From: Nitrospira sp. Ga0074138
Lineage (GTDB): Bacteria > Nitrospirota > Nitrospiria > Nitrospirales > Nitrospiraceae
DNA length: 64,000 bases
Assembly (NCBI GenBank): GCA_001464735.1
Contig: LNDU01000062.1
Coordinates: forward strand, 54,357-118,356
Reading direction: 5' to 3'
The notes beneath the pieces are model-generated. The model worked only from the letters and a program-made list of their open reading frames with translations, did no database searches and was not told the DNA's origin. Numbering within the stretch: position 1 is the first letter of the stretch; each line of letters opens with the position of its first letter. A program made the position numbers and the translations under genes. Shown here one piece after another: positions 33,827 through 41,867 of the stretch.

Positions 33827-35782
33827 CTACGGATGATTGACCGCCACGATGACGGCAGACGGTGCGAGATTACGGATCTCCACGAACGCGGTGCCGTCGG
33901 AGCGGCGCTTGATTGGGAGCTGTGATCCAACCGGATGGGCTATCCCTGCGGATGTATCCCTTCCCGCTTCCATACTGTTCGCAATGACAGTAAGCGTCAT
34001 GCCGGGCTGGTTCAGATCCGCATCCACTACAACATCGCCGCCACGGGCCTGAGTTCCATGGGGGTTGATCATGCACAGCGCCTCCTCATCGCTGAGAATC
34101 CTGGACCAGGAGACGAGCCCCCCCGGTCCTTGCAATAGGAATGGTCCGTCGAACAGCGAGACCGGCCGTAAATATTGTCGCCCCACGCGCAGCGCCGGAA
34201 AACGTTGGCGAATGGCAGCAAGGGATGCAATCCGACGGTAGGTATGAAAGCTCGGATCGAAACAGTGGGCGCCCGCCGTTCCGAACGGACCGAATCCCGG
34301 CAGGGTCAGGTCCAGCCCGTCGGTCACTGACAAGCCCGCCAGTCCAGTAGCCCGAGGATGTTCCGGGCCGAACATGGTTTCGCGCAGGTACCGATCGGCA
34401 TGATCACCACCCTTCCAACCGGGAAGAAATCGGCGCTCCGACTCCTCCGGCCCGGCAAATGACTGCTCAGTTCCGTAATAGATGCAGGGGATACCCAGCG
34501 TAAATAGCTGCAGTGCCACTCCGGCGACCACTTGTTCCTCCGATGCCGCTTCGCTCGAGAACCGGATCTTTTGACCGAAGACATGGTCGTGATCATCCAA
34601 GATAGAGACATGCCGTTGGCCAAGATTCCGATGAGACCCCATCTCCGCATTACCGGCATCGAAGCCATCGAAGTAGGTCTGCGGAGGGGCTAGTCCCTTC
34701 GCCACATTCTGAAGCGTCATCCGCATCCCGCCGATATCGAGAGCGGCATCCAAATTACGCCCGAGCACATCGAGGTAACGATCTTGCGCGAAATCACCTC
34801 CGGCTACTTCGCCGACGAGCAGGAAGTTTGTCTTGCCAAGATTGGCGGCAAATTCTTTGATCGCCCCGCAGAAATTGCGCCCTTCTTCAAACGACACATG
34901 CTTCAGCGTATCGATTCGGAAGCCGTCGCAGTCGGTCAGGGCGATCCAGTAGCGATAGCAAGCTGCCAGATGATCGAGTACCCCTCGCGAGCTGAGGGAG
35001 AAGTCGCGCAAGGTGAAAAAGTCGGTTCGCTTATGCTCTGCATTGGGATCATCCAGATTGCCGGCCCCGAGACTTCCAACGCCTGCCCTGGTGTAGGACT
35101 CGATGGACTGTAGTTCAGTCGGCCAGACTCCTGCGTCAAGATCTGCCACGTGGGTCCCGATTTCCTCGCCGTCCCGGCCCAGCCACGATCCGAATGGGTA
35201 GTGATCTGGAAACGGCTTGTACGGAGGCTCCTTAAGTCCTCTTGGATAGACCCAATTGAACCCGGAATGGTTGAAAATAATATCCAGAACAATCTGCATA
35301 CCACGGTTGTGAGCCGCCTCGACCAGTGCAACGAGGTCCTCTCTTGTCCCGAATCGAGAGTCCACATCTAAGAAATGCTGAATCCCATAACCATGAAATG
35401 TATCGAGGTGTCCGCGTTGTTTGAATATGGGGCTCAGCCAGAGTGCCGTGACACCCAGGTCCTGCAGATACCCAAGCTTGGACTCCACACCTTTAAGCGT
35501 TCCCCCTTGCCACCGATGCGCGCCTGATTCAGCCCAGCGATCCCACCGCCAGGGTTGTCCATCATGCCCATCCGGCCGAAATGTGGAGCGGCGGTTCCGA
35601 TCAAGGAGAGGCCTGGATGCCTCCTGCCCATCGCTGAATCGATCGATTAGGAGAAAGTAGAGAACTTCGTCGCGCCAGTCTCCTGGAGACGAGTGAAACC
35701 TTACGCGTCGTGGCAAGGCGATGTCCGTGAGGTTCCGAGGTACTGGCTGACTAAGGAGAGCTTGAGCAGCGGGGGTAGGCAT
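33827..35782 (-). CDS. Alpha-amylase-family glycoside hydrolase (GH13)
   Basis: A 651-residue GH13 enzyme. The (beta/alpha)8 motifs are in order: VLDIIFNHSG, GFRIDTLKHV with the catalytic nucleophile Asp, LVGEVAGGDF with the acid/base Glu, and ILDDHDHVFG with the transition-state Asp. A C-terminal beta domain follows. The N-terminus lacks a signal peptide, so it probably acts on intracellular alpha-glucans such as glycogen or trehalose-related sugars. No other glycogen genes are nearby. The domain mix resembles neopullulanase/maltogenic-type enzymes, but specificity cannot be read. Confidence 0.92.
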   Translation of the reverse strand: MPTPAAQALLSQPVPRNLTDIALPRRVRFHSSPGDWRDEVLYFLLIDRFSDGQEASRPLLDRNRRSTFRPDGHDGQPWRWDRWAESGAHRWQGGTLKGVESKLGYLQDLGVTALWLSPIFKQRGHLDTFHGYGIQHFLDVDSRFGTREDLVALVEAAHNRGMQIVLDIIFNHSGFNWVYPRGLKEPPYKPFPDHYPFGSWLGRDGEEIGTHVADLDAGVWPTELQSIESYTRAGVGSLGAGNLDDPNAEHKRTDFFTLRDFSLSSRGVLDHLAACYRYWIALTDCDGFRIDTLKHVSFEEGRNFCGAIKEFAANLGKTNFLLVGEVAGGDFAQDRYLDVLGRNLDAALDIGGMRMTLQNVAKGLAPPQTYFDGFDAGNAEMGSHRNLGQRHVSILDDHDHVFGQKIRFSSEAASEEQVVAGVALQLFTLGIPCIYYGTEQSFAGPEESERRFLPGWKGGDHADRYLRETMFGPEHPRATGLAGLSVTDGLDLTLPGFGPFGTAGAHCFDPSFHTYRRIASLAAIRQRFPALRVGRQYLRPVSLFDGPFLLQGPGGLVSWSRILSDEEALCMINPHGTQARGGDVVVDADLNQPGMTLTVIANSMEAGRDTSAGIAHPVGSQLPIKRRSDGTAFVEIRNLAPSAVIVAVNHP

Positions 35783-35908
35783 CGGGCCTCTCGTCTATCT
35801 ATCTGAGGGATTCTTCTCTTGCTGCCTTTGTAGGGACAGTGTATGTATCCATTCAGCGAAAGTCCAGGTCGCGATGATCGTGATTGTCAGGAGGTCGAAC
35901 GGATAAAT

Positions 35909-36595
35909 ATGCCAAGAGCGATCTGCCTTCAACACGTTCCCTTCGAAGGTCCGGGAGCCTTCGCAGCTGCTCTGACAAAGCGTGGCGTGAGCCTTGAATA
36001 TTCTCTCGTCCCGAAGGAAGGCTTGCCTCACGATACTGGGGATCTCCTGATTGTGATGGGTGGGCCGATGTCGGTAAACGATTCTGACACATGGATCGCC
36101 GAAGAAGCCGCCTTCATCAGATCCGCGCTTCTGTCCAACAAGCCGGTGATCGGGGTGTGCCTTGGGAGCCAGTTCATGGCAAAGGCACTCGGCGCCACCG
36201 TGCGATCAGGCAAGACATTGGAAATCGGTATGACGACTGTTCGGTTGACTGATGAGGGGAAAACGGACCCTGTGTTTAGGGCTGGCTCAGAATCCTTTGA
36301 GGTCTTTGAATGGCACGGAGAGATCTTTGAGTTGCCGAAGGATTGTGTGTCCTTGGCTGGATCGGACATCGCGCCACTGCAGGCATTTCGTTATGGCGAT
36401 CGGGCCTATGGCCTGCTCTTTCATGTGGAAATGGAGGAAGTCGGTATCGACTCACTGTGCCGAGAATGTGCCCAGGATTTGATGACAGCTCGTCTTACGG
36501 CCCATGAGGTCAAGGCTATCGCACTGCCGCGACTCCCACAACTCCATGAGATGGCTGATCGACTCATCGGCCATCTTCTTAACCCTACACGTTGA
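35909..36595 (+). CDS. Class I glutamine amidotransferase-like protein (GuaA-N type)
   Basis: A 228-residue stand-alone GATase1 domain. The nucleophile elbow GVCLGSQFMAKALGA carries the cysteine, and the histidine-glutamate pair is replaced by the FHVEMEE segment (His and Glu retained). VMGGPMSVND precedes it. Similar proteins are annotated as GMP synthase-like, and some act in gamma-glutamyl hydrolysis or transfer. Start ATG 35909 is chosen because the gene's core begins with AICLQHVPFE; its ribosome site is weak. It is divergent from the amylase. Confidence 0.87.
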   Translation: MPRAICLQHVPFEGPGAFAAALTKRGVSLEYSLVPKEGLPHDTGDLLIVMGGPMSVNDSDTWIAEEAAFIRSALLSNKPVIGVCLGSQFMAKALGATVRSGKTLEIGMTTVRLTDEGKTDPVFRAGSESFEVFEWHGEIFELPKDCVSLAGSDIAPLQAFRYGDRAYGLLFHVEMEEVGIDSLCRECAQDLMTARLTAHEVKAIALPRLPQLHEMADRLIGHLLNPTR

Positions 36596-36724
36596 TTGCC
36601 GGCGCGTCTCTGAAGTAACCTAACGCATTCAGTTTGAACGTGTAACAGCGAGAAGGTTCTTTCCCGCACTTTCTAACCGTGTCACGTTCCAATATGTGAA
36701 CTCATCTCGAAAGGAGCCAAAGGA

Positions 36725-37900
36725 ATGGCCGGTTTTCCGATCGAAGTTGCCACACGCATCAAAACGCTGCCCCCCTATTTGTTTGCCGCGATCGATAAGA
36801 TGAAGCAGGAGGCCATCGCGCGTGGCGTGGATATCATCAACCTCGGCATCGGCGACCCTGATTTGCCGACGCCTGCGCCGATTATCGACAGTTTGGCCAA
36901 AGCGGCCAAAGACCCCAAGCATCACCAATATCCCTCCTATGAAGGGATGCTGTCGTTCAGAAAAGCCGTAGCTGGTTGGTACAAGCGCCGCTTCAATGTG
37001 ACGCTTGATCCAACCAACGAGGTCCTGACCCTCATCGGTTCAAAAGAGGGCATTGGGCATATCCACCTTGCCTTTGTCGATCCCGGCGATATCGTGCTGG
37101 TTCCAAGCCCCGGCTATCCGGTGTATCCCGTCGGTACCGGATTTTCAGGTGGTGTGTCGCATATCATGCCGCTGACAAAAGCAAATGGATTCCTGCCGGA
37201 TCTGAATGCGATCCCAAAGGATGTGGCTAGGAAAGCCAAGCTGATGTGGCTGAACTCTCCGAATAATCCGACGTCCGTGATTATGACGAAGGACTACTTT
37301 AAGCGGGCCATTGAGTTCGCACTGGACAATCAGATCATCATCTGCCACGACGCGGCTTACTCGGAAATCTACTACGACGGCAAGCGCCCTGCGAGCTTTA
37401 TGGAAGTGGATGGTGCCAAGGACGTCGGTGTGGAGTTCCACTCGCTCTCGAAGACGTACAACATGACCGGCTGGCGTCTGGGATTTGTCGTCGGCAACAA
37501 GGATGTTTTGGCAGGCCTCGGAAAGGTAAAGAGCAACCTCGACTCAGGCTGTTTTGAGGCGGTTCAAGAGGCCGGCATTACAGCGTTGGGCTTGGACGAC
37601 TCTGTCACCGACGGCATCCGAACGATCTACCAGGAGCGCCGCGATACGCTCATTCCTGGGCTCAAGCAGCTGGGATTGGAAGTGGATGCGCCACCCGCCG
37701 CCTTCTATATCTGGGTGACGGTGCCGAAGGGCTACACTTCCACGTCCTTCACCGCCCATCTGCTGGAAAAAACAGGGATTGTGACGACGCCGGGCAACGG
37801 CTTTGGCGCACCGGGCGAAGGCTATATCCGCATGACGGTCTGCACGACCAAAGAGCGGTTAGCGGAAGCGGTCGAGCGGATCAAAAAAGTCGGATTCTAA
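36725..37900 (+). CDS. dapL: LL-diaminopimelate aminotransferase
   Basis: DapL converts tetrahydrodipicolinate directly to LL-diaminopimelate with glutamate as donor, bypassing the succinyl or acetyl branches. The class I/II fold I PLP features are present: INLGIGDPDLPTPAPII, WLNSPNNPTS, the aspartate in ICHDAAYSEIYYD, the Schiff-base lysine in FHSLSKTYNMTGWRLGFVVG and the phosphate arginine in GYIRMTVC. The 391-residue length fits. AAGGAG lies eight bases before the ATG. Together with dapA, dapB and lysA at 50-53 kb it supplies peptidoglycan and lysine precursors. A generic class I aminotransferase cannot be excluded without a search. Confidence 0.88.
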   Translation: MAGFPIEVATRIKTLPPYLFAAIDKMKQEAIARGVDIINLGIGDPDLPTPAPIIDSLAKAAKDPKHHQYPSYEGMLSFRKAVAGWYKRRFNVTLDPTNEVLTLIGSKEGIGHIHLAFVDPGDIVLVPSPGYPVYPVGTGFSGGVSHIMPLTKANGFLPDLNAIPKDVARKAKLMWLNSPNNPTSVIMTKDYFKRAIEFALDNQIIICHDAAYSEIYYDGKRPASFMEVDGAKDVGVEFHSLSKTYNMTGWRLGFVVGNKDVLAGLGKVKSNLDSGCFEAVQEAGITALGLDDSVTDGIRTIYQERRDTLIPGLKQLGLEVDAPPAAFYIWVTVPKGYTSTSFTAHLLEKTGIVTTPGNGFGAPGEGYIRMTVCTTKERLAEAVERIKKVGF

Positions 37901-37910
37901 TTCTAATTGG

Positions 37911-37984
37911 TAAGAGAGTGAAGGGTAAGGGGTGAGGCGAAAAGATATGGAGTTTGGCCTCTTACTCCTCACCTCTCACTCTTA
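37911..37984. repeat. Long imperfect intergenic palindrome between dapL and folK
   Basis: A 27-base left arm rich in TAAGAGAGTGAAGGG and GGGTGAGG and a right arm CCTCTTACTCCTCACC-TCTCACTCTTA are imperfectly complementary around a 20-base AT-rich loop. It lies between the dapL stop and the folK start. It could be a REP-type repeat or a transcript stabiliser; it carries no T-run, so classical termination is less likely. Confidence 0.5.
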
Positions 37985-37991
37985 ACTCGCT

Positions 37992-38540
37992 ATGGAGACG
38001 GTCTTCATCGGATTCGGATCGAACGTCGGCGATCGAGTCGATTTTTGCGATCGAGCAGTGACGTTGCTCAGCCTCCTCCCACATTCTCGACTTCAAGGCG
38101 TCTCACTGCTGTATGAAACAGAACCGGTACGCGACCAGATCGATCCCGGAGAGGGATGGTTCCTCAACGGGGTGGTGCAGCTTGAAACGAACATTACTCC
38201 CCGCAGCCTCCTTACGACCCTCCAGGAAATCGAACGGGCACTTGATCGAGATGAAGACAATCGGTCTGGTCCTCGCACGATCGACTTAGACATCCTCTTT
38301 TATGGGGAGCATGTGATCAAGGAGCCAGGGCTGACCATTCCGCATCCTCGTCTCCATCAACGCCGATTCGTCCTCATGCCGATGAATGAACTGGATCCAC
38401 TCTGGGTCCATCCGACGCTCAACCAATCGGTGGCACAGTTACTGACGGCGGCCAAGGACCAGTCTCAAGTGCGTCTCCTGTTCCCTCAGCCTTCAACCAG
38501 ATACGGGTCACGTCCTGCCTGTAGTTCGCCATCTGACTGA
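37992..38540 (+). CDS. folK: 2-amino-4-hydroxy-6-hydroxymethyldihydropteridine pyrophosphokinase
   Basis: HPPK transfers pyrophosphate from ATP to hydroxymethyl-dihydropterin in folate synthesis. The motifs FIGFGSNVGDR, LYETEPVRDQ and the ATP-binding GPRTIDLDILFYG are present. Length (182 aa) is slightly above the usual 160 because of a C-terminal tail. Its stop overlaps the panC start (TGATG), so the two vitamin-pathway genes are coupled. Confidence 0.95.
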   Translation: METVFIGFGSNVGDRVDFCDRAVTLLSLLPHSRLQGVSLLYETEPVRDQIDPGEGWFLNGVVQLETNITPRSLLTTLQEIERALDRDEDNRSGPRTIDLDILFYGEHVIKEPGLTIPHPRLHQRRFVLMPMNELDPLWVHPTLNQSVAQLLTAAKDQSQVRLLFPQPSTRYGSRPACSSPSD

Positions 38541-39403
38541 TGAAGATCATTCGCTCGACTACAGGCATGGCGGTTTTGAGCCAGAGATTCCTGCGCGAAG
38601 GCGTGAGGATCGGGCTGGTCCCGACGATGGGGGCGCTGCATGACGGCCATCGGGCGCTGATACGGGAGGCGCGGTTGCGATGCGACGCACTTGTCGTCAG
38701 TATCTTCGTGAACCCTGCACAGTTCAGCCCCCAAGAAGATCTGGCCAAGTATCCACGCTCTATCTCGCAGGACAGAGCCCTCTGTCGAAAAGAAGGGGTC
38801 GATGTCTGTTTTGAACCGACTGCGGAAGCGATGTACCCGAACGGATTTCAAACAGTGGTCACACTTTCGACAATCGCACGACGGTGGGAAGGGGAGATCC
38901 GTCCTCATCATTTTTCCGGTGTTGCGACTGTTGTGACGAAGCTTTTTGGAATTGTCCGCCCTCAGGTTGCACTTTTCGGACAGAAAGATTTCCAGCAATC
39001 GGCACTGGTCCGGCAGTTGGTGAATGATCTGAGCCTCGGGGTGGAGATTATCGTGTATCCGACCGTGCGCGAAGCGGATGGGCTGGCGATGAGCTCACGC
39101 AATGTCTATCTGTCGCAAGAGGAACGAACGCGCGCCATCACGCTGTACAAGAGCCTGCGAGCCGGTGCCGAGACGGTTCGGAGAGGCGTCACCGATGGTG
39201 AAGCCGTACAGTCAGTGATGGCTCATGTTCTCAAGAAAGAACCGGCCATCACGATCGACTATCTGGCAGTGTGCAATCCATCTACGTTGGAACCTCTGTC
39301 CGTTGTCACGTCGCGAGTTGTGCTGCTTGGCGCGGTGCGGATAGGATCCGTTCGGCTTATCGACAATCTTTTGGTCACCCTGCCTCGGCGGTCTTCCAAA
39401 TAG
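38540..39403 (+). CDS. panC: Pantoate--beta-alanine ligase
   Basis: PanC condenses pantoate with beta-alanine using ATP to make pantothenate. The HIGH-type motif is VPTMGALHDGH; later LFGQKDFQQ and the KMSKS-like MSSRNVYLS are intact. The 287-residue length is typical. The ATG overlaps the folK stop. No panB or panD is near. Confidence 0.96.
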   Translation: MKIIRSTTGMAVLSQRFLREGVRIGLVPTMGALHDGHRALIREARLRCDALVVSIFVNPAQFSPQEDLAKYPRSISQDRALCRKEGVDVCFEPTAEAMYPNGFQTVVTLSTIARRWEGEIRPHHFSGVATVVTKLFGIVRPQVALFGQKDFQQSALVRQLVNDLSLGVEIIVYPTVREADGLAMSSRNVYLSQEERTRAITLYKSLRAGAETVRRGVTDGEAVQSVMAHVLKKEPAITIDYLAVCNPSTLEPLSVVTSRVVLLGAVRIGSVRLIDNLLVTLPRRSSK

Positions 39404-39415
39404 AGCGAGGCGCCT

Positions 39416-39928
39416 TCACGAGAGGAGATTCGTCTGGAGGCTTTGTCCAACCAGCAAGCTGAGGATGACCTGACTGAGGCGGTTCTTGTCATCCGCGACC
39501 ATTTCGAGAAATCGGATGCCCATCGATTCTGGTCGCGAAGAACACACCATAGCTGTCCCAATCTTAATCGGTTCTTCATTGGAAGCCGGTTTGATGACCA
39601 GCTCGATAAACGAGCCCTGAGGTAAGGTTGCTGTCGTTTCGAGCGTGCAACCTCCCATGGAGATATCCGTCACGCGATTGTCCATCCGCCTGGCGTTCTC
39701 TGCGAGGAGGTTGGCCCTGAACGACACGGGCAATCGTTTGTATTGCCGGCGATCCGCGATGGAGGTCTGGCCTGGGGGCTGGGCCCGATAGACACGGAAG
39801 CGTGCGGTGCAGAGTTGGCACCGGAATGAGAACATCCTGAAGCGATTCAAAATTCGCTCCATAGTTCCCTCGTCATAGACGACTCGGACGAAGGGGGTTC
39901 CGCAACTTGGGCAGTGTGGATCTCTCAT
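39416..39928 (-). CDS. PilZ-domain protein with zinc-ribbon N-terminus
   Basis: A 170-residue protein. The N-terminal CPSCGTPF and CQLC cysteines can form a zinc ribbon. A PilZ domain follows (residues about 58-155): RRQYKRLPVSFRANLL contains the RxxxR c-di-GMP-binding arginines and DISMGGCTLET the D/NxSxxG motif. It probably binds cyclic di-GMP. Its ATG overlaps the MazG-like stop as ATGA, in the rmuC-mazG-pilZ unit. Confidence 0.88.
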   Translation of the reverse strand: MRDPHCPSCGTPFVRVVYDEGTMERILNRFRMFSFRCQLCTARFRVYRAQPPGQTSIADRRQYKRLPVSFRANLLAENARRMDNRVTDISMGGCTLETTATLPQGSFIELVIKPASNEEPIKIGTAMVCSSRPESMGIRFLEMVADDKNRLSQVILSLLVGQSLQTNLLS

Positions 39929-40356
39929 GAACTCTGGGGCACACCGGCGGCATCATGCACCGATAGACGCTCCGCCGGTCGTTGCTTCTGTTGGACCGCC
40001 AAAATCGGTTCGATATTCGCCGGTGAATAGGTGGGGGGCTTCACCCATTTTCCATCCGCCCGCTTGTAGCCGCCGATTTTGCTCAGATTCGACCGATGGA
40101 CTTCCTGAAACACCGGTTGCATATCGATCCCGTAAGAAACCGCAGTTCCATAGGTCACATACAGAAGATCTGCCATTTCTTTGGCCACCTCAGCAAGATT
40201 TCCCGAGGCCATGGCTTCCTTCAATTCATCGAACTCTTCCTGAATGAGTCGAACGCGAAGGTGTTTCGTCTCTTCACTCACATCCATCGGGGCTGTTTGT
40301 GCCACAATCTCGAACTTACTGTGAAATGCTTCAACCATGGCTTGTTCGTCGGTCAT
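39925..40356 (-). CDS. MazG-like nucleotide pyrophosphohydrolase
   Basis: A 143-residue protein of the all-alpha NTP pyrophosphatase superfamily. IQEEFDELKEAMASGN and VAKEMADLLYVTYGTAVSYG hold the E-x-x-E-x(n)-E/D-x-x-D metal-binding pattern of MazG/HisE-type and phosphoribosyl-ATP pyrophosphohydrolase-like enzymes. The likely role is removal of non-canonical nucleotides. ATG with AAGGAG four bases upstream; it is 9 bp from rmuC and overlaps the PilZ gene. Confidence 0.85.
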   Translation of the reverse strand: MTDEQAMVEAFHSKFEIVAQTAPMDVSEETKHLRVRLIQEEFDELKEAMASGNLAEVAKEMADLLYVTYGTAVSYGIDMQPVFQEVHRSNLSKIGGYKRADGKWVKPPTYSPANIEPILAVQQKQRPAERLSVHDAAGVPQSS

Positions 40357-40365
40357 GCTGCTCCT

Positions 40366-41736
40366 TCATTCGATATCAAACGGCAAGGTCTTACGCGGAA
40401 CCACTTCCGTCGACTCCAGTATCGGGATTTCCCGATCCGACGAGACGCCCAATTCTTTGAAACGCCGGGCTGCGGGAAGAATGCGTGTTTCAAGAGAACC
40501 GACGGCTCGGTTATACGCTGACACACTTTTCCCAAGAGCCTGGCCCACGTCGTTCATATGTTCAGCCAGTACCGCCATGCGTTCATACAGTTCTTTGCCT
40601 AACTGACCGGCTTCTTCTGCATGGGCGGTCATTCGTTCTTGACGCCAGCCGTACGCGACTGCACGGAGTAAGGCAATGAGTGTCGCTGGGGTCGCCAACA
40701 CGATTCCGTTTGCGAATCCCTCTTCAATGAGTCGGGGGTTCTGGTCAAGCGCCGCACCGAGGAATTGCTCACCCGGGAGAAACAGCACAACAAATTCCGG
40801 TGCACGGTCGAACTGTGTCCAGTACGCTTTTAGCGACAACTCGTCCATACGGCTCTTCACCTGGGCTGCGTGGCGACGCAAGGCTTCCAGCTGTTGGGCC
40901 TCGCTCTGGGCTTCATGGGCATCGAGGTAAGCAGACAGCACGGTCTTCGCATCCACGATAATTTGGCGTCCGCCAGGCAACTGCACGACCATATCCGGTC
41001 GGAAACGCCCATCGTCGCCCGTGACGGATGGTTGTTCGATAAAATCGCAGTGGTCGACCATGCCTGCCAACTCAGCGACTCGCTTCAGCGTCAACTCGCC
41101 CCATTGGCCTCGCACGGTTGGAGCCCGTAAGGCCTTGACTAAGTTTCCAGTCTCCAGCTGCAACCGTTGCTGCGATTCCGCTAGCGACTTCAAATGTTGA
41201 TCCAATCCACCGTAGGCCGACTGCCGAGATTGCTCCAACAAGCGCAACTGTTCATCGTAGCGTTGCAGGGATTCTTGAAGTGGGCGGACCAGGGCATCGA
41301 CAGCCTGTTGCCGTTGCACCAAGTCACCCTCTGCTTTGACGTGAAGGCTTTCAAACGACACGGCGGCGAGCTTCAAGAATGCCTCGTTATTTTGCTTCAA
41401 CGCTTCGCCGGATAGAGCTTGGAATGACCCCATGAGTTCCTGACGCGTGTGATCAATGAGGACCTTCTGGTCTGTGAGCTGGCGAGCGGCGTCCTCCATT
41501 CTGGTTTCCGCAGTGACCCGTGCGTGTTGAGCGTCGGACAACTCGTAGCGGAGAGAAGCAATCGCGTCTCGTTCTTGGTCCACCTGTCTTCGCAGTTCAT
41601 CCACCATTGCTTCCGCCCGCTGAGCCTGAGGTCGGAGACGACTGGTGATCCACAGCCCGGCAAACACCCCGCCCAGGAGCAGTCCTGCCCCGAAACCGAT
41701 CGCGAGGGGGATGATGTCAACGAGTGATTGATCCAT
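40366..41736 (-). CDS. rmuC: DNA recombination protein RmuC
   Basis: RmuC limits recombination at inverted repeats and has a nuclease-like RmuC domain. The 456-residue protein has an N-terminal membrane helix (IIPLAIGFGAGLLLGGVFAGL), a coiled coil (residues 40-180) and the RmuC domain (RGQWGELTLKRVAELAGM; RPDMVVQLPGGRQIIVDAKT; FLPGEQFLGAAL). ATG 41736 is used; a GTG 12 bases further upstream is in frame. It heads the rmuC-mazG-pilZ unit. Confidence 0.94.
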   Translation of the reverse strand: MDQSLVDIIPLAIGFGAGLLLGGVFAGLWITSRLRPQAQRAEAMVDELRRQVDQERDAIASLRYELSDAQHARVTAETRMEDAARQLTDQKVLIDHTRQELMGSFQALSGEALKQNNEAFLKLAAVSFESLHVKAEGDLVQRQQAVDALVRPLQESLQRYDEQLRLLEQSRQSAYGGLDQHLKSLAESQQRLQLETGNLVKALRAPTVRGQWGELTLKRVAELAGMVDHCDFIEQPSVTGDDGRFRPDMVVQLPGGRQIIVDAKTVLSAYLDAHEAQSEAQQLEALRRHAAQVKSRMDELSLKAYWTQFDRAPEFVVLFLPGEQFLGAALDQNPRLIEEGFANGIVLATPATLIALLRAVAYGWRQERMTAHAEEAGQLGKELYERMAVLAEHMNDVGQALGKSVSAYNRAVGSLETRILPAARRFKELGVSSDREIPILESTEVVPRKTLPFDIE

Positions 41737-41867
41737 GTCACCAGTCACAATGCAATGAACCGCTACATATAGCGTGAAGACTCAAAATTTGAACGAAGAC
41801 TACGCAAGGAATTGAAAAAGGTCAAGGAGCAGAAGGCCTGGATCGATCAGCTCTAGTCAATGGCAAG

